Of a stretch of 64,000 nucleotides of DNA, positions 23,681 through 33,139 are shown in pieces (the stretch's first letter is position 1; every line of letters begins with the position of its first letter). Where the stretch lies: assembly GCF_024741795.1 (NCBI RefSeq), contig NZ_CP102950.1:4526001-4590000 (forward strand), given 5' to 3'. This DNA is from Arthrobacter sp. CJ23 (GTDB lineage: Bacteria; Actinomycetota; Actinomycetes; Actinomycetales; Micrococcaceae). Position numbers and translations under genes: made by a program. Under the pieces are notes generated by a model. That model was not told the DNA's origin, searched no databases, and saw only the letters and a program-made list of their open reading frames with translations.

Positions 23681-25886
23681 TCGCGACGCCGTCTCCTTTC
23701 GCAAGCACGTTTTCCAGCTTTGGGAGCAAATACGCTTCGAACAGGCCCTGTTCAATGGCCTGGCGCTTTTGCTCGTCGGAAAAGACGATGTAATTGGATT
23801 TTGCACCGCGGAGGTGATCCGAATACTGCCGCAGGCTCTCCATGCTGACCTTCCCGTCCACCGCGTTCAGGTACTCGACCAGCGAGGTCACACTTCCCCA
23901 TTGGAGATAGTGCGGATAGTTCGGTCCCACCAGCAGGGGAAAGAAGTACTTCGTTTCATAAACGAGGTCGCCCTGTGTCGTGTGCGCGTCCAGCCATTGG
24001 CTGGCCACCACATCGTCCTTGGATACTCGGTAATCTGCCTCAGGCTGGAAGTGGACCACTGTGAACATCATGGCCATCGCCACCAGTGCTGAGCCTGCGC
24101 CGACGACGGCCTTGCGGGTACGTATGGGCCCGGACCAGAACAGCCAGGCAACCCCGATCGAGAGCCAGGGCAGTGCGAACAGGAACACTCTGAAGCGGGC
24201 CTCGCCACCGTAGGACTGTGCCAACAGCCCCAAAGCCGGCGAGACGGCCAGCCAGGCGACAACCAGGGTGGTTCGCACATGGCCGTGGAGCAGGCGGCGG
24301 ACAAATCCGGCAACCGCCAGAACTCCAGTCGCCAAGGTGAGGACCACGGCAAGATGTGCAAGGGTGTGGCCCGTAAGCACCCATTGGCCCAGGACCAACT
24401 GGTCTGTGCGCGGCGCGCGGTAGCCGGTGTTGGCAAAGATGTTGAATCCGCTGAAGAGCCCGTATTTGCCGCTTACGTAGGCAAAGTTGGGAATGAGATA
24501 TGCCAGCGGCAGGAGCAAGAGTGCCGGTCCCAGCCAGCGCGGCCTGAGATAGCCTGAGATGAAGAGCGGGAAAAGACCCAGGACGGCTATGTACGGCGTG
24601 AGCTGGTGACTCACCACGATCACTGCCTGAGCCAGCAGAATGGCCACGCAGGCCAGGATCTGCATCGCCGGGACGGGCCGCTCCCACGTGCGAGGCAGCG
24701 CCCCCGGGCGTCGCTTCTTGAATTCCCGCACCATCCGCAAATGCCGCAGCCGGTGTTCAAAGCCGACCATCCACTTTGCCGGGATTCCCTTCAAAAAGGT
24801 AAGGGCGACGAGGCACATTGCGAGGTACAGGGAGTAGGAATAGGACTGGGGTGAGTAGTAATTCTGGTTCACCCAATTGGCAAGAGTGAAGATCAGGGTT
24901 GTGGTCCAGTAGACCCGTGCCCTGTCGGAGATGATCCTCGCAATCGCGAGCACCAGAACGGCGTCAACGAGGGCAAATCCGGTTTCGGCCCAGGCAGCAT
25001 AATCCAGGGCGTTGCGGTAGCCCATCACTTCGCCCAGGTAGGCACTCAGGGCAAAGAAGCCCGGCCAGCGGTTGTAGATATCGACCGAGGGATCCACATG
25101 TCCGGTAGCCGTGATGAAGTTCGTGACGGCGATGTGTTTGTAGGTCCAAGGAAAACGGGGAACCTGGGCGAGCAGGCCCGCTGATGCATAAAGCATGACG
25201 ACGAGGCTGGAGACCGAGACGCTCATGAGCAACTTGGAGAACATCTTCCGGGCCACAACGCCCCAAACACACGTCCCCACGACGATCCCGACGGCGAGGT
25301 ACCAGAGGGGCGGCAGTTCAGGCAGGAGCCCGAAGTCGCCCAGCCTCCCCTGGCCTGTGGTGGCCAGGCCGGCAACCCACATGGCCGCCGCCGCGGCAAG
25401 GATGAGCCAGGGCAGCGACGCCGTGAACCGGGAGCCCCGGTACGGTTCGGCACTGCCGGCAGCATTCGGCCGCGGGCCTGGGCGCCCAGGATCCCTGGCA
25501 AGGGTGCCCGGCACGAAGATGATAAGGGCCGCCGAGGCAAGGACGACGACGGCCGCCACCGGCCGGGGGTGCCAGAACCCCGTCCACGCCATCACCAACG
25601 CCAGCGTGGTGCAGACCACGGCGCTTGCTGCCGCCGTCCAGACAAGCCGCAACTCCAGATCCAGGCCGGGAAGCCGGGACAGCGCTACCCACCCCGGTAG
25701 CGCGAGGCAGACCACAAGCTTGAAAGCGGCCAAAGGCGCCCCGCCGACGTCCAAGAGGATAAGGACGGCTGCAGCCAGTCCGGATACCGCGAGCCCCACA
25801 TCGAAGTACGACGGTCGCCTGCTCAGCGCATGCGTGGGCGTATGCCCCAGCGCCGAGGTAACGCCGTCTCGGATTAGCAAAGCCAT
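23628..25886 (-). CDS. Large multi-spanning membrane protein, polymerase or GT-C glycosyltransferase-like
   Basis: This 752-residue protein has about 15 or more membrane helices, a large loop after the first half (FPWTYKHIAVTNFITATGHVDPSVDIYNRWPGFF) and a C-terminal soluble domain (about 610-752). The WPGFF and NYYSPQSYSYSLYLAM segments resemble GT-C-type enzymes and O-antigen polymerase-like proteins of actinobacterial exopolysaccharide clusters. It probably transfers or polymerises glycans on the outer face of the membrane. ATG 25886 has GGGGG about 7 nt upstream. The longer frame from 25955 adds 23 unconvincing residues. Confidence 0.7.
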   Translation of the reverse strand: MALLIRDGVTSALGHTPTHALSRRPSYFDVGLAVSGLAAAVLILLDVGGAPLAAFKLVVCLALPGWVALSRLPGLDLELRLVWTAAASAVVCTTLALVMAWTGFWHPRPVAAVVVLASAALIIFVPGTLARDPGRPGPRPNAAGSAEPYRGSRFTASLPWLILAAAAAMWVAGLATTGQGRLGDFGLLPELPPLWYLAVGIVVGTCVWGVVARKMFSKLLMSVSVSSLVVMLYASAGLLAQVPRFPWTYKHIAVTNFITATGHVDPSVDIYNRWPGFFALSAYLGEVMGYRNALDYAAWAETGFALVDAVLVLAIARIISDRARVYWTTTLIFTLANWVNQNYYSPQSYSYSLYLAMCLVALTFLKGIPAKWMVGFEHRLRHLRMVREFKKRRPGALPRTWERPVPAMQILACVAILLAQAVIVVSHQLTPYIAVLGLFPLFISGYLRPRWLGPALLLLPLAYLIPNFAYVSGKYGLFSGFNIFANTGYRAPRTDQLVLGQWVLTGHTLAHLAVVLTLATGVLAVAGFVRRLLHGHVRTTLVVAWLAVSPALGLLAQSYGGEARFRVFLFALPWLSIGVAWLFWSGPIRTRKAVVGAGSALVAMAMMFTVVHFQPEADYRVSKDDVVASQWLDAHTTQGDLVYETKYFFPLLVGPNYPHYLQWGSVTSLVEYLNAVDGKVSMESLRQYSDHLRGAKSNYIVFSDEQKRQAIEQGLFEAYLLPKLENVLAKGDGVANVFSNSTVRIYKFEGTG

Positions 25887-25955
25887 TCCAGCGCCCCCGT
25901 TCGAATTGAATGAAAAACTCCCAGCGTGATTCCCAAGACAGCCCCGTGGGGCCAT

Positions 25956-27266
25956 TCACAGCATCTTGGCGGCCCCCCTCCAGCGTTCAAGCAAATAGTT
26001 GAGAGGCCCGCGGGCCACTGAGAACAGCTCAAGCCGCAGAACCTGGGCGAGTTGCCCATCCCAGGGCCCGCGGCCCCGTCCCTGCCGCCCGCGAGGCCGG
26101 CGGCCGGCGAAAGTGCTTCGCGCAAAGGCCCACGCGATGCGCGGGGTGCGGGACAAGGCGAGCCGGGCTGTCCGGGGATTCAGGACAATCTTTGTGAGCC
26201 ACGCTCCGAGTCCGCTGCCGTAGGCGCGCGCCTGGGTCCGGAGTTCATCCAGACCGTCGCGGTGGCGGTGCCAGACGATCGCCGAGGGCTGGACCACCAG
26301 GCTGTGCCCCTCCAGGATCACGCGGGTGAACATGTCAATGTCTTCGCCGCCGCCCGTGCGGGTTCCGGCGCCCAAGGCTTTGTCGAAGCCGCCCAGGCCC
26401 AGCGCGATGCTGCGGTCCAGCGCGAAATTCGCTCCCGTCCCAAAGGCGCCGGGGCAGAACGGAAACTTCGGAAGGTCCTTGGGTGGATCCGCGAAGGAGT
26501 ACACCTTGGGCGCCATGCACTTGGACCAGCTGACCCGGTCGTCAAAGTACCCCTGTGCCGGCGAGCGCAGTTCACCGGCCGGCACGAGTCCCGTGACGCA
26601 GGCGGTGCCGGGCATGCGTTCAAACCCCGCGGCGATCTCCCTGAGCCAGGCCTGATCGACCACGACGTCGTCGTCTGTGTAGGCAACGATGTCACCCCGC
26701 GCATGGTTAAGGCCCGCATTCCGCGCCTGGGACAGTCCCGGGGCGGGCTCGGTAATCAGGGCCACCCGGGGGTCGTGGAACTCCCGGCTCACCATGCGGC
26801 GGGTTTCGGCCGTGGCTGCCGCGTTGTCCACCACGAGGACGTCGAAATTGGGGTAGTCGAGGTTCAGGATGGCGGACAGGGCCCCCCTGAGCAGTGCGGG
26901 GCGGTCGCGCGTACACACGATCACCGTGACTGAGGGAGTTGATGCCCTGCGATCGGAGACCGGGGCAACGGCCGGGAGGGCTGCTACGGCCTCCTCCAAA
27001 ACCGCACGGCCGAGCATACCCCCCGGAGTCTCCACGTCGACGAAGCCCCGGACCGCTGCCCCTTCGCGCACCAGCAGCCTTGCGCGGTTGTACCCTGCAT
27101 GGTTGAGCAGCTTCAGCCAGGCGCAATCGGAGAGGCCCTCCAGGTCGACGGCGCCGATCCAACGCGCTCCGGGCCATTCCGGCGGAACGGCGCTCTCCAT
27201 GGCGGGGGCCAGCTCGACCGCGGCGCCTTCCTCGACCGCGATGAGCTCATCCACGCGTTCACTCAC
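25956..27266 (-). CDS. Glycosyltransferase family 2 with extra N-terminal domain
   Basis: This 436-residue protein has a GT-A domain beginning near residue 115 (SVTVIVCTRDRPALLRGAL), with nucleotide-sugar motifs FDVLVVDNAA, YTDDDVVVD (DxD-type) and a GGGEDIDMFTRVI catalytic-base region. The first ~110 residues are a domain I do not recognise (ARWIGAVDLEGLSDCAWLKLLNHAGYNRARLLV). GTG 27266 is the likely start: GGAGGG lies 7 nt upstream and it overlaps the preceding stop as GTGA. Part of the polysaccharide operon. Confidence 0.85.
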   Translation of the reverse strand: MSERVDELIAVEEGAAVELAPAMESAVPPEWPGARWIGAVDLEGLSDCAWLKLLNHAGYNRARLLVREGAAVRGFVDVETPGGMLGRAVLEEAVAALPAVAPVSDRRASTPSVTVIVCTRDRPALLRGALSAILNLDYPNFDVLVVDNAAATAETRRMVSREFHDPRVALITEPAPGLSQARNAGLNHARGDIVAYTDDDVVVDQAWLREIAAGFERMPGTACVTGLVPAGELRSPAQGYFDDRVSWSKCMAPKVYSFADPPKDLPKFPFCPGAFGTGANFALDRSIALGLGGFDKALGAGTRTGGGEDIDMFTRVILEGHSLVVQPSAIVWHRHRDGLDELRTQARAYGSGLGAWLTKIVLNPRTARLALSRTPRIAWAFARSTFAGRRPRGRQGRGRGPWDGQLAQVLRLELFSVARGPLNYLLERWRGAAKML

Positions 27267-28261
27267 TGGACATCCCTCCATGGTGCGTCCGCGAGGTCTG
27301 CCGCTCTCAGCGGGCGTCCCGGGACATGCCCGATCCGGCGCCCGCGGACGTACCCGGCGGCAGTGCATGCGAGGACGGCAATGACTGCTCCGGCACGGCC
27401 AAGTCCCTGCGGGTTGCGCCCTGCGCCCCAATCGCGTACGCCGGAAACAACGGCCCGCGGCAGGATGCTGCGCACGTAGCGCCGTTCCGGGCCCAATGTC
27501 CGCTTGTTGCCCACGAGCTGGCTGACCTGGGCTTTTGAGATCCCTTCAGACCACGAGCGCGACACCATGTAGCGGAATGTCCCCCGCTCGGCCGGCACGT
27601 GGTGGCGTACCAGGGCTGCGGGTTCGTAGACGATCCGCGAGCCGGGAGCACCCATCCTGGAACGGATGCAGATTTCAGTCTCCTCGCAGCCAAGCGGCAA
27701 CGTCCCTTGGCGGCCCAGGGAGATATTGAAGCCGCCCACCTGGCGGAGTACGTAGCGGCGGAAGGACATGTTTGCACCGATGACATTCCGGACCTCGGAG
27801 GCGACTTTGGGCATTCCGCGGTGGCTGCACCCCACGATCCAGTCGAGTTCCTCGCCGAAGTAGCCGGGGCGTCCCGAGTCCCACACCGGTTCAACGCGCC
27901 CGCCCACTGCAAGGACATCAGGGTCGTCGTAGAGGACAAGCAACCGTTCAAGCCAATCCGGCGCGGCTTCGGCGTCGTCGTCCAGGAAGGCCACAATGTC
28001 CGACGCCGCCAGGGCCACACCCGTGTTGCGTGCTCCGGAGAGCCCGCGGGGGCCACTGCTCCTCACCACGGTCACGTCATCGACGATTTGGATGAGTCGC
28101 CTGTAGAGCTCTTCATTGTGGTCAGTGACCACCAGGACTTCCTGGGCCGGAACCGTCTGGTCCCGGACGGACTCAATGACATCCAGCAGCTGGTCCCAGC
28201 GCCTGGTGGTGTACGTGCAGATGACGACTGAAACCGTCGGAGGAGCAACCTGGCCGGACAT
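27263..28261 (-). CDS. Glycosyltransferase family 2
   Basis: This 332-residue GT-A enzyme carries VSVVICTYTTRRWDQLLDVIESV, FLDDDAEAAPDW (DxD metal site near residue 95), ANMSFRRYVLRQVGGFN and CEETEICIRSR (catalytic base region). The C-terminal ~40 residues are hydrophobic and may form a membrane helix (AGAVIAVLACTAAGYV). Its stop overlaps the next GT2 start by 4 nt, and only 1 nt separates it from the preceding GT2 gene, so the three are one transcription unit. Confidence 0.88.
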   Translation of the reverse strand: MSGQVAPPTVSVVICTYTTRRWDQLLDVIESVRDQTVPAQEVLVVTDHNEELYRRLIQIVDDVTVVRSSGPRGLSGARNTGVALAASDIVAFLDDDAEAAPDWLERLLVLYDDPDVLAVGGRVEPVWDSGRPGYFGEELDWIVGCSHRGMPKVASEVRNVIGANMSFRRYVLRQVGGFNISLGRQGTLPLGCEETEICIRSRMGAPGSRIVYEPAALVRHHVPAERGTFRYMVSRSWSEGISKAQVSQLVGNKRTLGPERRYVRSILPRAVVSGVRDWGAGRNPQGLGRAGAVIAVLACTAAGYVRGRRIGHVPGRPLRAADLADAPWRDVQ

Positions 28262-28262
28262 G

Positions 28263-29123
28263 CTAGGCGCTCCGGACCATGGACAGGACGCTCTGGGGGT
28301 CGGTGGGCGTGTGCGGGACCCTCACCTTCGCGTACGCATAGGCCACGCGGCGGAGGGCTTCGGGCCGGGCACCGGCGGTGGGCGCCTCCCAAAGCAGGCA
28401 TTCCCGCGCGAGCGTCCCCAGGACCCGCCACCCATCGCGGAAGGTCTGCAGGTTCGAGGCACCGGAAATCCGGCCCAGCTCGTTGCTGGGCACCTCGGCG
28501 ATCCGAAGACCGGCCCTGGCTGCCCGCACGATCAGTTCGGTCTCGATCTCGAAACCATCGGATTCGGGTTCCAGGATCCTGATGCACTCCCTGCGGAAGG
28601 CCAGGTATCCGTAGCAAAGATCGGAGTAGTTGCTGTGCAGCACTGCATTGGCCAGGCCGGTCAGCGCCCGGTTGCCGGCACTCCGCAAATGCGTCAGGTC
28701 CTCTGAGCCGCCACCGGTGACGTACCGGGAGCCTTTGACGAAATCGTAGTCATGCTGGAGCGGGGAAACGAACCACCCGATCTCCTGCGGGTCCATGCTT
28801 CCGTCCGCATCCAGCATCACGATGATGTCGCCCGAGGATGCGGCGAGTCCCGCACGCACTGCGACGCCTTTTCCCTTCCGCTGCTCATTCACCACCACGA
28901 CGTCGGAGCGGAGTGCGCGGGCAACCTCCACAGTGCCATCCCTGGAGCGCCCATCCACGATGATCACTTCGTCCACATACGAAGGCATGCGGCGGAGGAC
29001 CCATGGAAGATTCATTGCCTCATTGAGCGTTGGGATTATCACGCTTACGGACGCTCTTGAGGCCTCTACGGCCGGCTTGGGGAAAGAAATTGGGGGTTGG
29101 GTGGAAATACTCACATGACTCAC
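28263..29123 (-). CDS. Glycosyltransferase family 2, DPM1/polyprenyl-phosphate type
   Basis: This 286-residue protein has a GT-A domain, ASVSVIIPTLNEAMNLPWVLRRMP near residue 25, EVIIVDGRSRDGT, GKGVAVRAGLAASSGDIIVMLDADGSMDP (DxD) and a C-terminal GWRVLGTLARECLLWE. It resembles dolichol/polyprenyl-phosphate sugar transferases, which could make a lipid-linked donor for the GT-C-like protein downstream. It is the first gene of the operon. The frame opens with GTG 29123; another GTG at 29114 is possible and no clear ribosome binding site decides between them. Confidence 0.82.
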   Translation of the reverse strand: MSHVSISTQPPISFPKPAVEASRASVSVIIPTLNEAMNLPWVLRRMPSYVDEVIIVDGRSRDGTVEVARALRSDVVVVNEQRKGKGVAVRAGLAASSGDIIVMLDADGSMDPQEIGWFVSPLQHDYDFVKGSRYVTGGGSEDLTHLRSAGNRALTGLANAVLHSNYSDLCYGYLAFRRECIRILEPESDGFEIETELIVRAARAGLRIAEVPSNELGRISGASNLQTFRDGWRVLGTLARECLLWEAPTAGARPEALRRVAYAYAKVRVPHTPTDPQSVLSMVRSA

Positions 29124-29507
29124 CAGTTCGTGACGTTGCGGATGTTTGTCAACGCCGTCCTCAACCCGAAAGTTGAGCGCAGCAGTATCGTGTTATCCGG
29201 TCATGTGTCAGGTCTCTGGCCTCCAGCTATCAAATATGCCTTTGACTCTGGCCGTTGACGTTTAGTCTAGGTTTGGCCTCAAGCGGTTGTCACCAGTAGT
29301 TGGTACTCGTTTTTCAACCGCTACCTGTGCTTTTCCCTTATGAGTACGGGGAATATCGCGGGCCTCCAATCTCGGTAATGTCGGCTCATTGCCCCCCATT
29401 GCGTTCGGGTCTAAACTGTCGCGTATCTTGGGGTTTTGCCGTTGTTGCTGGGCCGGCGGACTTGGGAACTTCAGGTCGACTACACTTTGGGGCCCAGGAG
29501 ACCTGCG
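29124..29507. promoter_or_regulatory. Divergent intergenic region
   Basis: These 384 bases separate the minus-strand polysaccharide operon from the plus-strand PKD gene and must hold both promoters. The DNA is less GC-rich than its neighbours. TTGACG at 29251-29256 is a possible -35 element. I found no riboswitch, small gene or convincing operator. Confidence 0.35.
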
Positions 29508-31718
29508 ATGAAGATCAAGCATTCCGCCAGATGGCTGAGCCAGACGCTCGTTCTGGCCACACTGATTGCAGGTTCACTCCTCACAGGCTCCAGCGGCGCA
29601 TTGGCCGACAGCAGCTATGGCACGGAGAGCATCAGCTATTCCGGCGTCAACTACCCCCCGACGGCCGACAAGCCGCAGAGCAAGCTGTGGTGGAACGACG
29701 GTTCCTGGTGGGCGGACATGTGGACGTCAGGCAGCGGCTGGCACATCTATCGCCTGGACCGCAGTGCGCAGGCGTGGGTGGACACCGGGGTCCTGAATGA
29801 CAGCCGCAACAGCACGTTGGCGGACACGCTGTGGGACGGCGAGCATCTCTACATCGCCTCCCACGTGGTCGCCAAGAGTGTGTCGAAGTCCAACCAACAG
29901 GCCAAGCTCTACAGGTACAGCTACGCCAATGGCACCTACACACTGGACAATGGTTTCCCGACGACCATCAACAACAACAGCAGCGAAACGATGACCATCG
30001 ACAAGGACACCACCGGTGCGATCTGGGCCACGTGGACGCAGGTCGGCGGCAACGCGTCCGCCGGCTTTACCAACACGGTCTATGTCAACAACTCCCTGCC
30101 TGGAGGTACCAACTGGGCCACCCCCTTCGTCCTTCCTGTCTCCAACCCGAATCCGGCAGCTGACGATATCTCGGCCGTCGTGGCCTTCGGCCAAAACAAG
30201 ATCGGGGTGATGTGGAGCGACCAGCTCACCGGCTCCATGTGGTGGGCAACCCGCACTGACGGAACGGCCCCGGCGTCGGCTTCTTCGTGGAAGGTTCAAC
30301 CGGCAATTCAGGGCAATAAACAAGCCGATGACCACATGAACCTCAAAACGCTGCAGGCCGACAACTCCGGCCGCGTCTACGCGTCCGTAAAGACCAGCCT
30401 TAACGAAATTTCAGGGGACCCCGCGCTGCCCCAGCTTCAGCTGCTGGTCTTCAAACCCGGCACTGGTTCCTTCTCGGTCTCCACAATTTCCACCTTGGGT
30501 GATTGCGTCTCACGCCCGCAGATTGTGCTGGACACCCAGAACAATCTGGTGCACGCGTTCCAAACCGCACCGTCAACCTCCGTCAGCGGCTGCGCCTTCT
30601 CCGGCGTGGCAGGCAGCATCTATGAAAAAACCGCCTCCATGGACGATCCTGTTTTCGTGTCCGGCCGCGGCACACCCATCATTCAGGACGACGAATCTGA
30701 CAACATCAACAATGTGACCACCACCAAGCAGAGCGTGAACAGCACAACCGGCTTGGTGGTGCTGGCCAGCGACGACGTAACGAAGCGCTACTGGTTCGCC
30801 GACAGGAGCCTGGACGCGGTCACGCCCCCACCGGTGGCGGCATTCACCGCCACCCCGACCAGCGGTACGGCGCCGCTGGACGTCAGCTTCACGGACACCT
30901 CCACGGGCACGCCGACGTCCTGGTCCTGGACCTTCGGTGACGGCGGAACCTCCACGGTACAGAACCCCTCCCACAGCTACGCTGCGGCCGGCATATTCAC
31001 CGCGACCCTGACGGCCACCAACAGCTCGGGCTCAACCTCCGCCACCTCAACCATCACGGTCAGCCCGGCGCCGCCGGCTGCCGGGGTGAGCGTGGTCGGG
31101 TCCACCACAGCGACGGCAGGAACAGCGTCTGCCACCGTGGCAATGGCCGCCCCTGCCGGAACGGCTGCCGGCGATGTGCTGGTGGCCGCAATCACCGCGG
31201 ACTTCAACCCGACAATGGCGTCCGTGCCGGCGGGCTGGGTGCCCATGGTCAATGCGCTGTCGATCAACAGTGGTCCTTCCTCGGGAGCCCGTGCATTCGC
31301 CTACTACTACGTGGTGGGCGCAGCCGATCCGCTCAGTTACACGTGGACCCTGAGCACAGCCGTGAAGTGGGGCGCCGGCATCACCAGTTACCGTGGCGTC
31401 AGCAACACCGCACCACTGGACGGCCCGGTGGTCACCGCCGTTGACGCCAGCTACACGGCAACCAGCATCACCGCCCCGAGCATCACCACCGCCACTGACG
31501 GCGCCATGCTGATTGGCGGCGTCGCGTGTGATTGCGCGTCGCCCGTGGTGTCCGCACCGAGCGGCTGGACCGAGCGTTGGGAGACCACCGCCGGCCAGGT
31601 GGCCGAACTGGCCGACCGGCCCCAGGCTACGGCCGGAGCCAGCGGCACGGCTACCTGGACCCTGAGTGCAGCCCGGGCGGTCGCCGCTTGGCGGACCGCA
31701 CTGAAGCCGGCCTCCTAA
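29508..31718 (+). CDS. Large secreted protein with PKD domain
   Basis: The 736-residue product has a Sec signal (LSQTLVLATLIAGSLLTGSSGALA, cleavage about residue 34). The N-terminal ~420 residues read as a beta-propeller-like domain (WWNDGSWWADMW, repeated D-x-G-x-x-W segments). A PKD domain follows near 445-525 (VAAFTATPTSGTAPLDVSFTDTSTG, WTFGDGGTS), then a ~200-residue C-terminal beta-sandwich domain (DVLVAAITADFN ... SYRGVSN) often seen on secreted actinobacterial proteins. No protease or glycosidase signature is evident. It probably binds or processes surface glycan, given its position. ATG 29508 has GGAG 8 nt upstream. Confidence 0.8.
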   Translation: MKIKHSARWLSQTLVLATLIAGSLLTGSSGALADSSYGTESISYSGVNYPPTADKPQSKLWWNDGSWWADMWTSGSGWHIYRLDRSAQAWVDTGVLNDSRNSTLADTLWDGEHLYIASHVVAKSVSKSNQQAKLYRYSYANGTYTLDNGFPTTINNNSSETMTIDKDTTGAIWATWTQVGGNASAGFTNTVYVNNSLPGGTNWATPFVLPVSNPNPAADDISAVVAFGQNKIGVMWSDQLTGSMWWATRTDGTAPASASSWKVQPAIQGNKQADDHMNLKTLQADNSGRVYASVKTSLNEISGDPALPQLQLLVFKPGTGSFSVSTISTLGDCVSRPQIVLDTQNNLVHAFQTAPSTSVSGCAFSGVAGSIYEKTASMDDPVFVSGRGTPIIQDDESDNINNVTTTKQSVNSTTGLVVLASDDVTKRYWFADRSLDAVTPPPVAAFTATPTSGTAPLDVSFTDTSTGTPTSWSWTFGDGGTSTVQNPSHSYAAAGIFTATLTATNSSGSTSATSTITVSPAPPAAGVSVVGSTTATAGTASATVAMAAPAGTAAGDVLVAAITADFNPTMASVPAGWVPMVNALSINSGPSSGARAFAYYYVVGAADPLSYTWTLSTAVKWGAGITSYRGVSNTAPLDGPVVTAVDASYTATSITAPSITTATDGAMLIGGVACDCASPVVSAPSGWTERWETTAGQVAELADRPQATAGASGTATWTLSAARAVAAWRTALKPAS

Positions 31719-31739
31719 ACTGGCTGTCCAGGCCGCGCC

Positions 31740-33068
31740 CTACACAGCCGTCCGGAAGAACAACTCCGCTGCCTTGGCGAGGTAGTGCGGATCCTCGACG
31801 CCGCAGAGCTCGCGCGCCGAGTGCATCGAGAGCAGCGGGACGCCCACGTCCACCGTCCTGATCCCCAGCCGGGTGGCCGTCAGCGGACCGATCGTGGAGC
31901 CGCAGGGGACGTCGTTGTTGGACACGAACTCCTGGTAGGGGACCCCGGCCTCGCCGCAGAGCCGAGCCCAGAAGGCCGCGCCTGTGGCGTCCGTGGCGTA
32001 GCGCTGGTTGGCGTTGATCTTCAGCAGCGGGCCGCCGTTGAGGACGGGCCGGTTGGCGGGATCGTGCCGTTCGGCGTAGTTGGGGTGGACAGCGTGGCCG
32101 GCGTCCGCGGACACACAGAACGACGCCGCCAGGGCCCTGCGCCGTTCGCTCACCGAGGCGCCCAGGCCGTCGGAGATGCGGGTCAGGATGTCCTCGAGGA
32201 TGGGCCCGCAGGCACCCGAGCGGGAGGCGGAGCCGATTTCCTCGTGGTCGAAAGCCGCCAGCACGGCGATGGGTCCGTCCGCCGCGGCTCCGGCAGCCGT
32301 GGAGGCAGCAGCGTGGGCGATCAGGGCCGCCAGGCCCGCGTGCGTGGAGGAGAGGTTGTCGAGCCGCCCGGACGCGAAGAACTCACCCTTGGCCCCGAAA
32401 ACCGCGGGGGCCTGCGTGTCCGCGATGACGACGTCGTACCCGCCGATCTGCGCGGGATCAACGGTGGCACCGGAGACGCGCCCGGCCAGCAGCCCGAGCA
32501 GGTCCTCGCCGGCGGGGTCGCCCAGCCCGAACACCGGGTTCATGTGCTGCTGCTTGCCCAGGGTCAGGCCGTCGTTCACGGCCCGGTCCAGATGGATGGC
32601 CAACTGCGGGAAGCGCAGCAGCGGGCCGGTGGCGGTGAGGTGCTCGGTGCCATCGAGCATCACCAGGCGGCCGGCGAGCTGGAGTTCACGGTCCAGCCAG
32701 GAGTTCAGCAGCGGGCCCCCGTAGACCTCCACACCGGCCTGCAGCCAGCCGAACTTGCCCGTGGTGGGCTTTGGCTTGAGCTTGAATGACGGCGAGTCCG
32801 TGTGCGCGCCGAGGATGTTGAAGGCCGTGGTGGGGCCGGCGCCGGACGGGGTCACCCAGGCGATGAGCGCGCCGTCGCGGATCACGTAGAAGCCGCCGGA
32901 TCCCGTGCTGGCGGCATCGTCCCAGGGCTGCAGCTCGTCCAGGGCCGTGAAGCCGGCAGTGTCCAGCCGCCGGGCGGCCTCGTGGACGGCGTGGAAGCTC
33001 GACGGCGAGGCACTGACGTAGGCGCCGAGGTCCTGGATGTGGTCTGCGGCAGAGTCGTTCGTAGGCAT
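31740..33068 (-). CDS. apeB: M18 family aminopeptidase
   Basis: This 442-residue dinuclear-zinc exopeptidase of the aspartyl-aminopeptidase family carries ILGAHTDSPSFKLKPKP (first His/Asp ligands, near residue 85), FFASGRLDNLSSTHA, AFDHEEIGSASRSGA (catalytic Glu) and VPLLSMHSARELCG (C-terminal His ligand). It removes N-terminal acidic or neutral residues in the cytosol. ATG 33068 (MPTNDSAADHIQDLG) is the family-like start. It is convergent with the PKD protein gene. Confidence 0.93.
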   Translation of the reverse strand: MPTNDSAADHIQDLGAYVSASPSSFHAVHEAARRLDTAGFTALDELQPWDDAASTGSGGFYVIRDGALIAWVTPSGAGPTTAFNILGAHTDSPSFKLKPKPTTGKFGWLQAGVEVYGGPLLNSWLDRELQLAGRLVMLDGTEHLTATGPLLRFPQLAIHLDRAVNDGLTLGKQQHMNPVFGLGDPAGEDLLGLLAGRVSGATVDPAQIGGYDVVIADTQAPAVFGAKGEFFASGRLDNLSSTHAGLAALIAHAAASTAAGAAADGPIAVLAAFDHEEIGSASRSGACGPILEDILTRISDGLGASVSERRRALAASFCVSADAGHAVHPNYAERHDPANRPVLNGGPLLKINANQRYATDATGAAFWARLCGEAGVPYQEFVSNNDVPCGSTIGPLTATRLGIRTVDVGVPLLSMHSARELCGVEDPHYLAKAAELFFRTAV

Positions 33069-33139
33069 GCCCCCGAGTCTAGCCGCGTCCCCCGGCAGCA
33101 CCTGCCAGGCCAGCGCCGCGGTCCGGCTATGCTGCCCCG

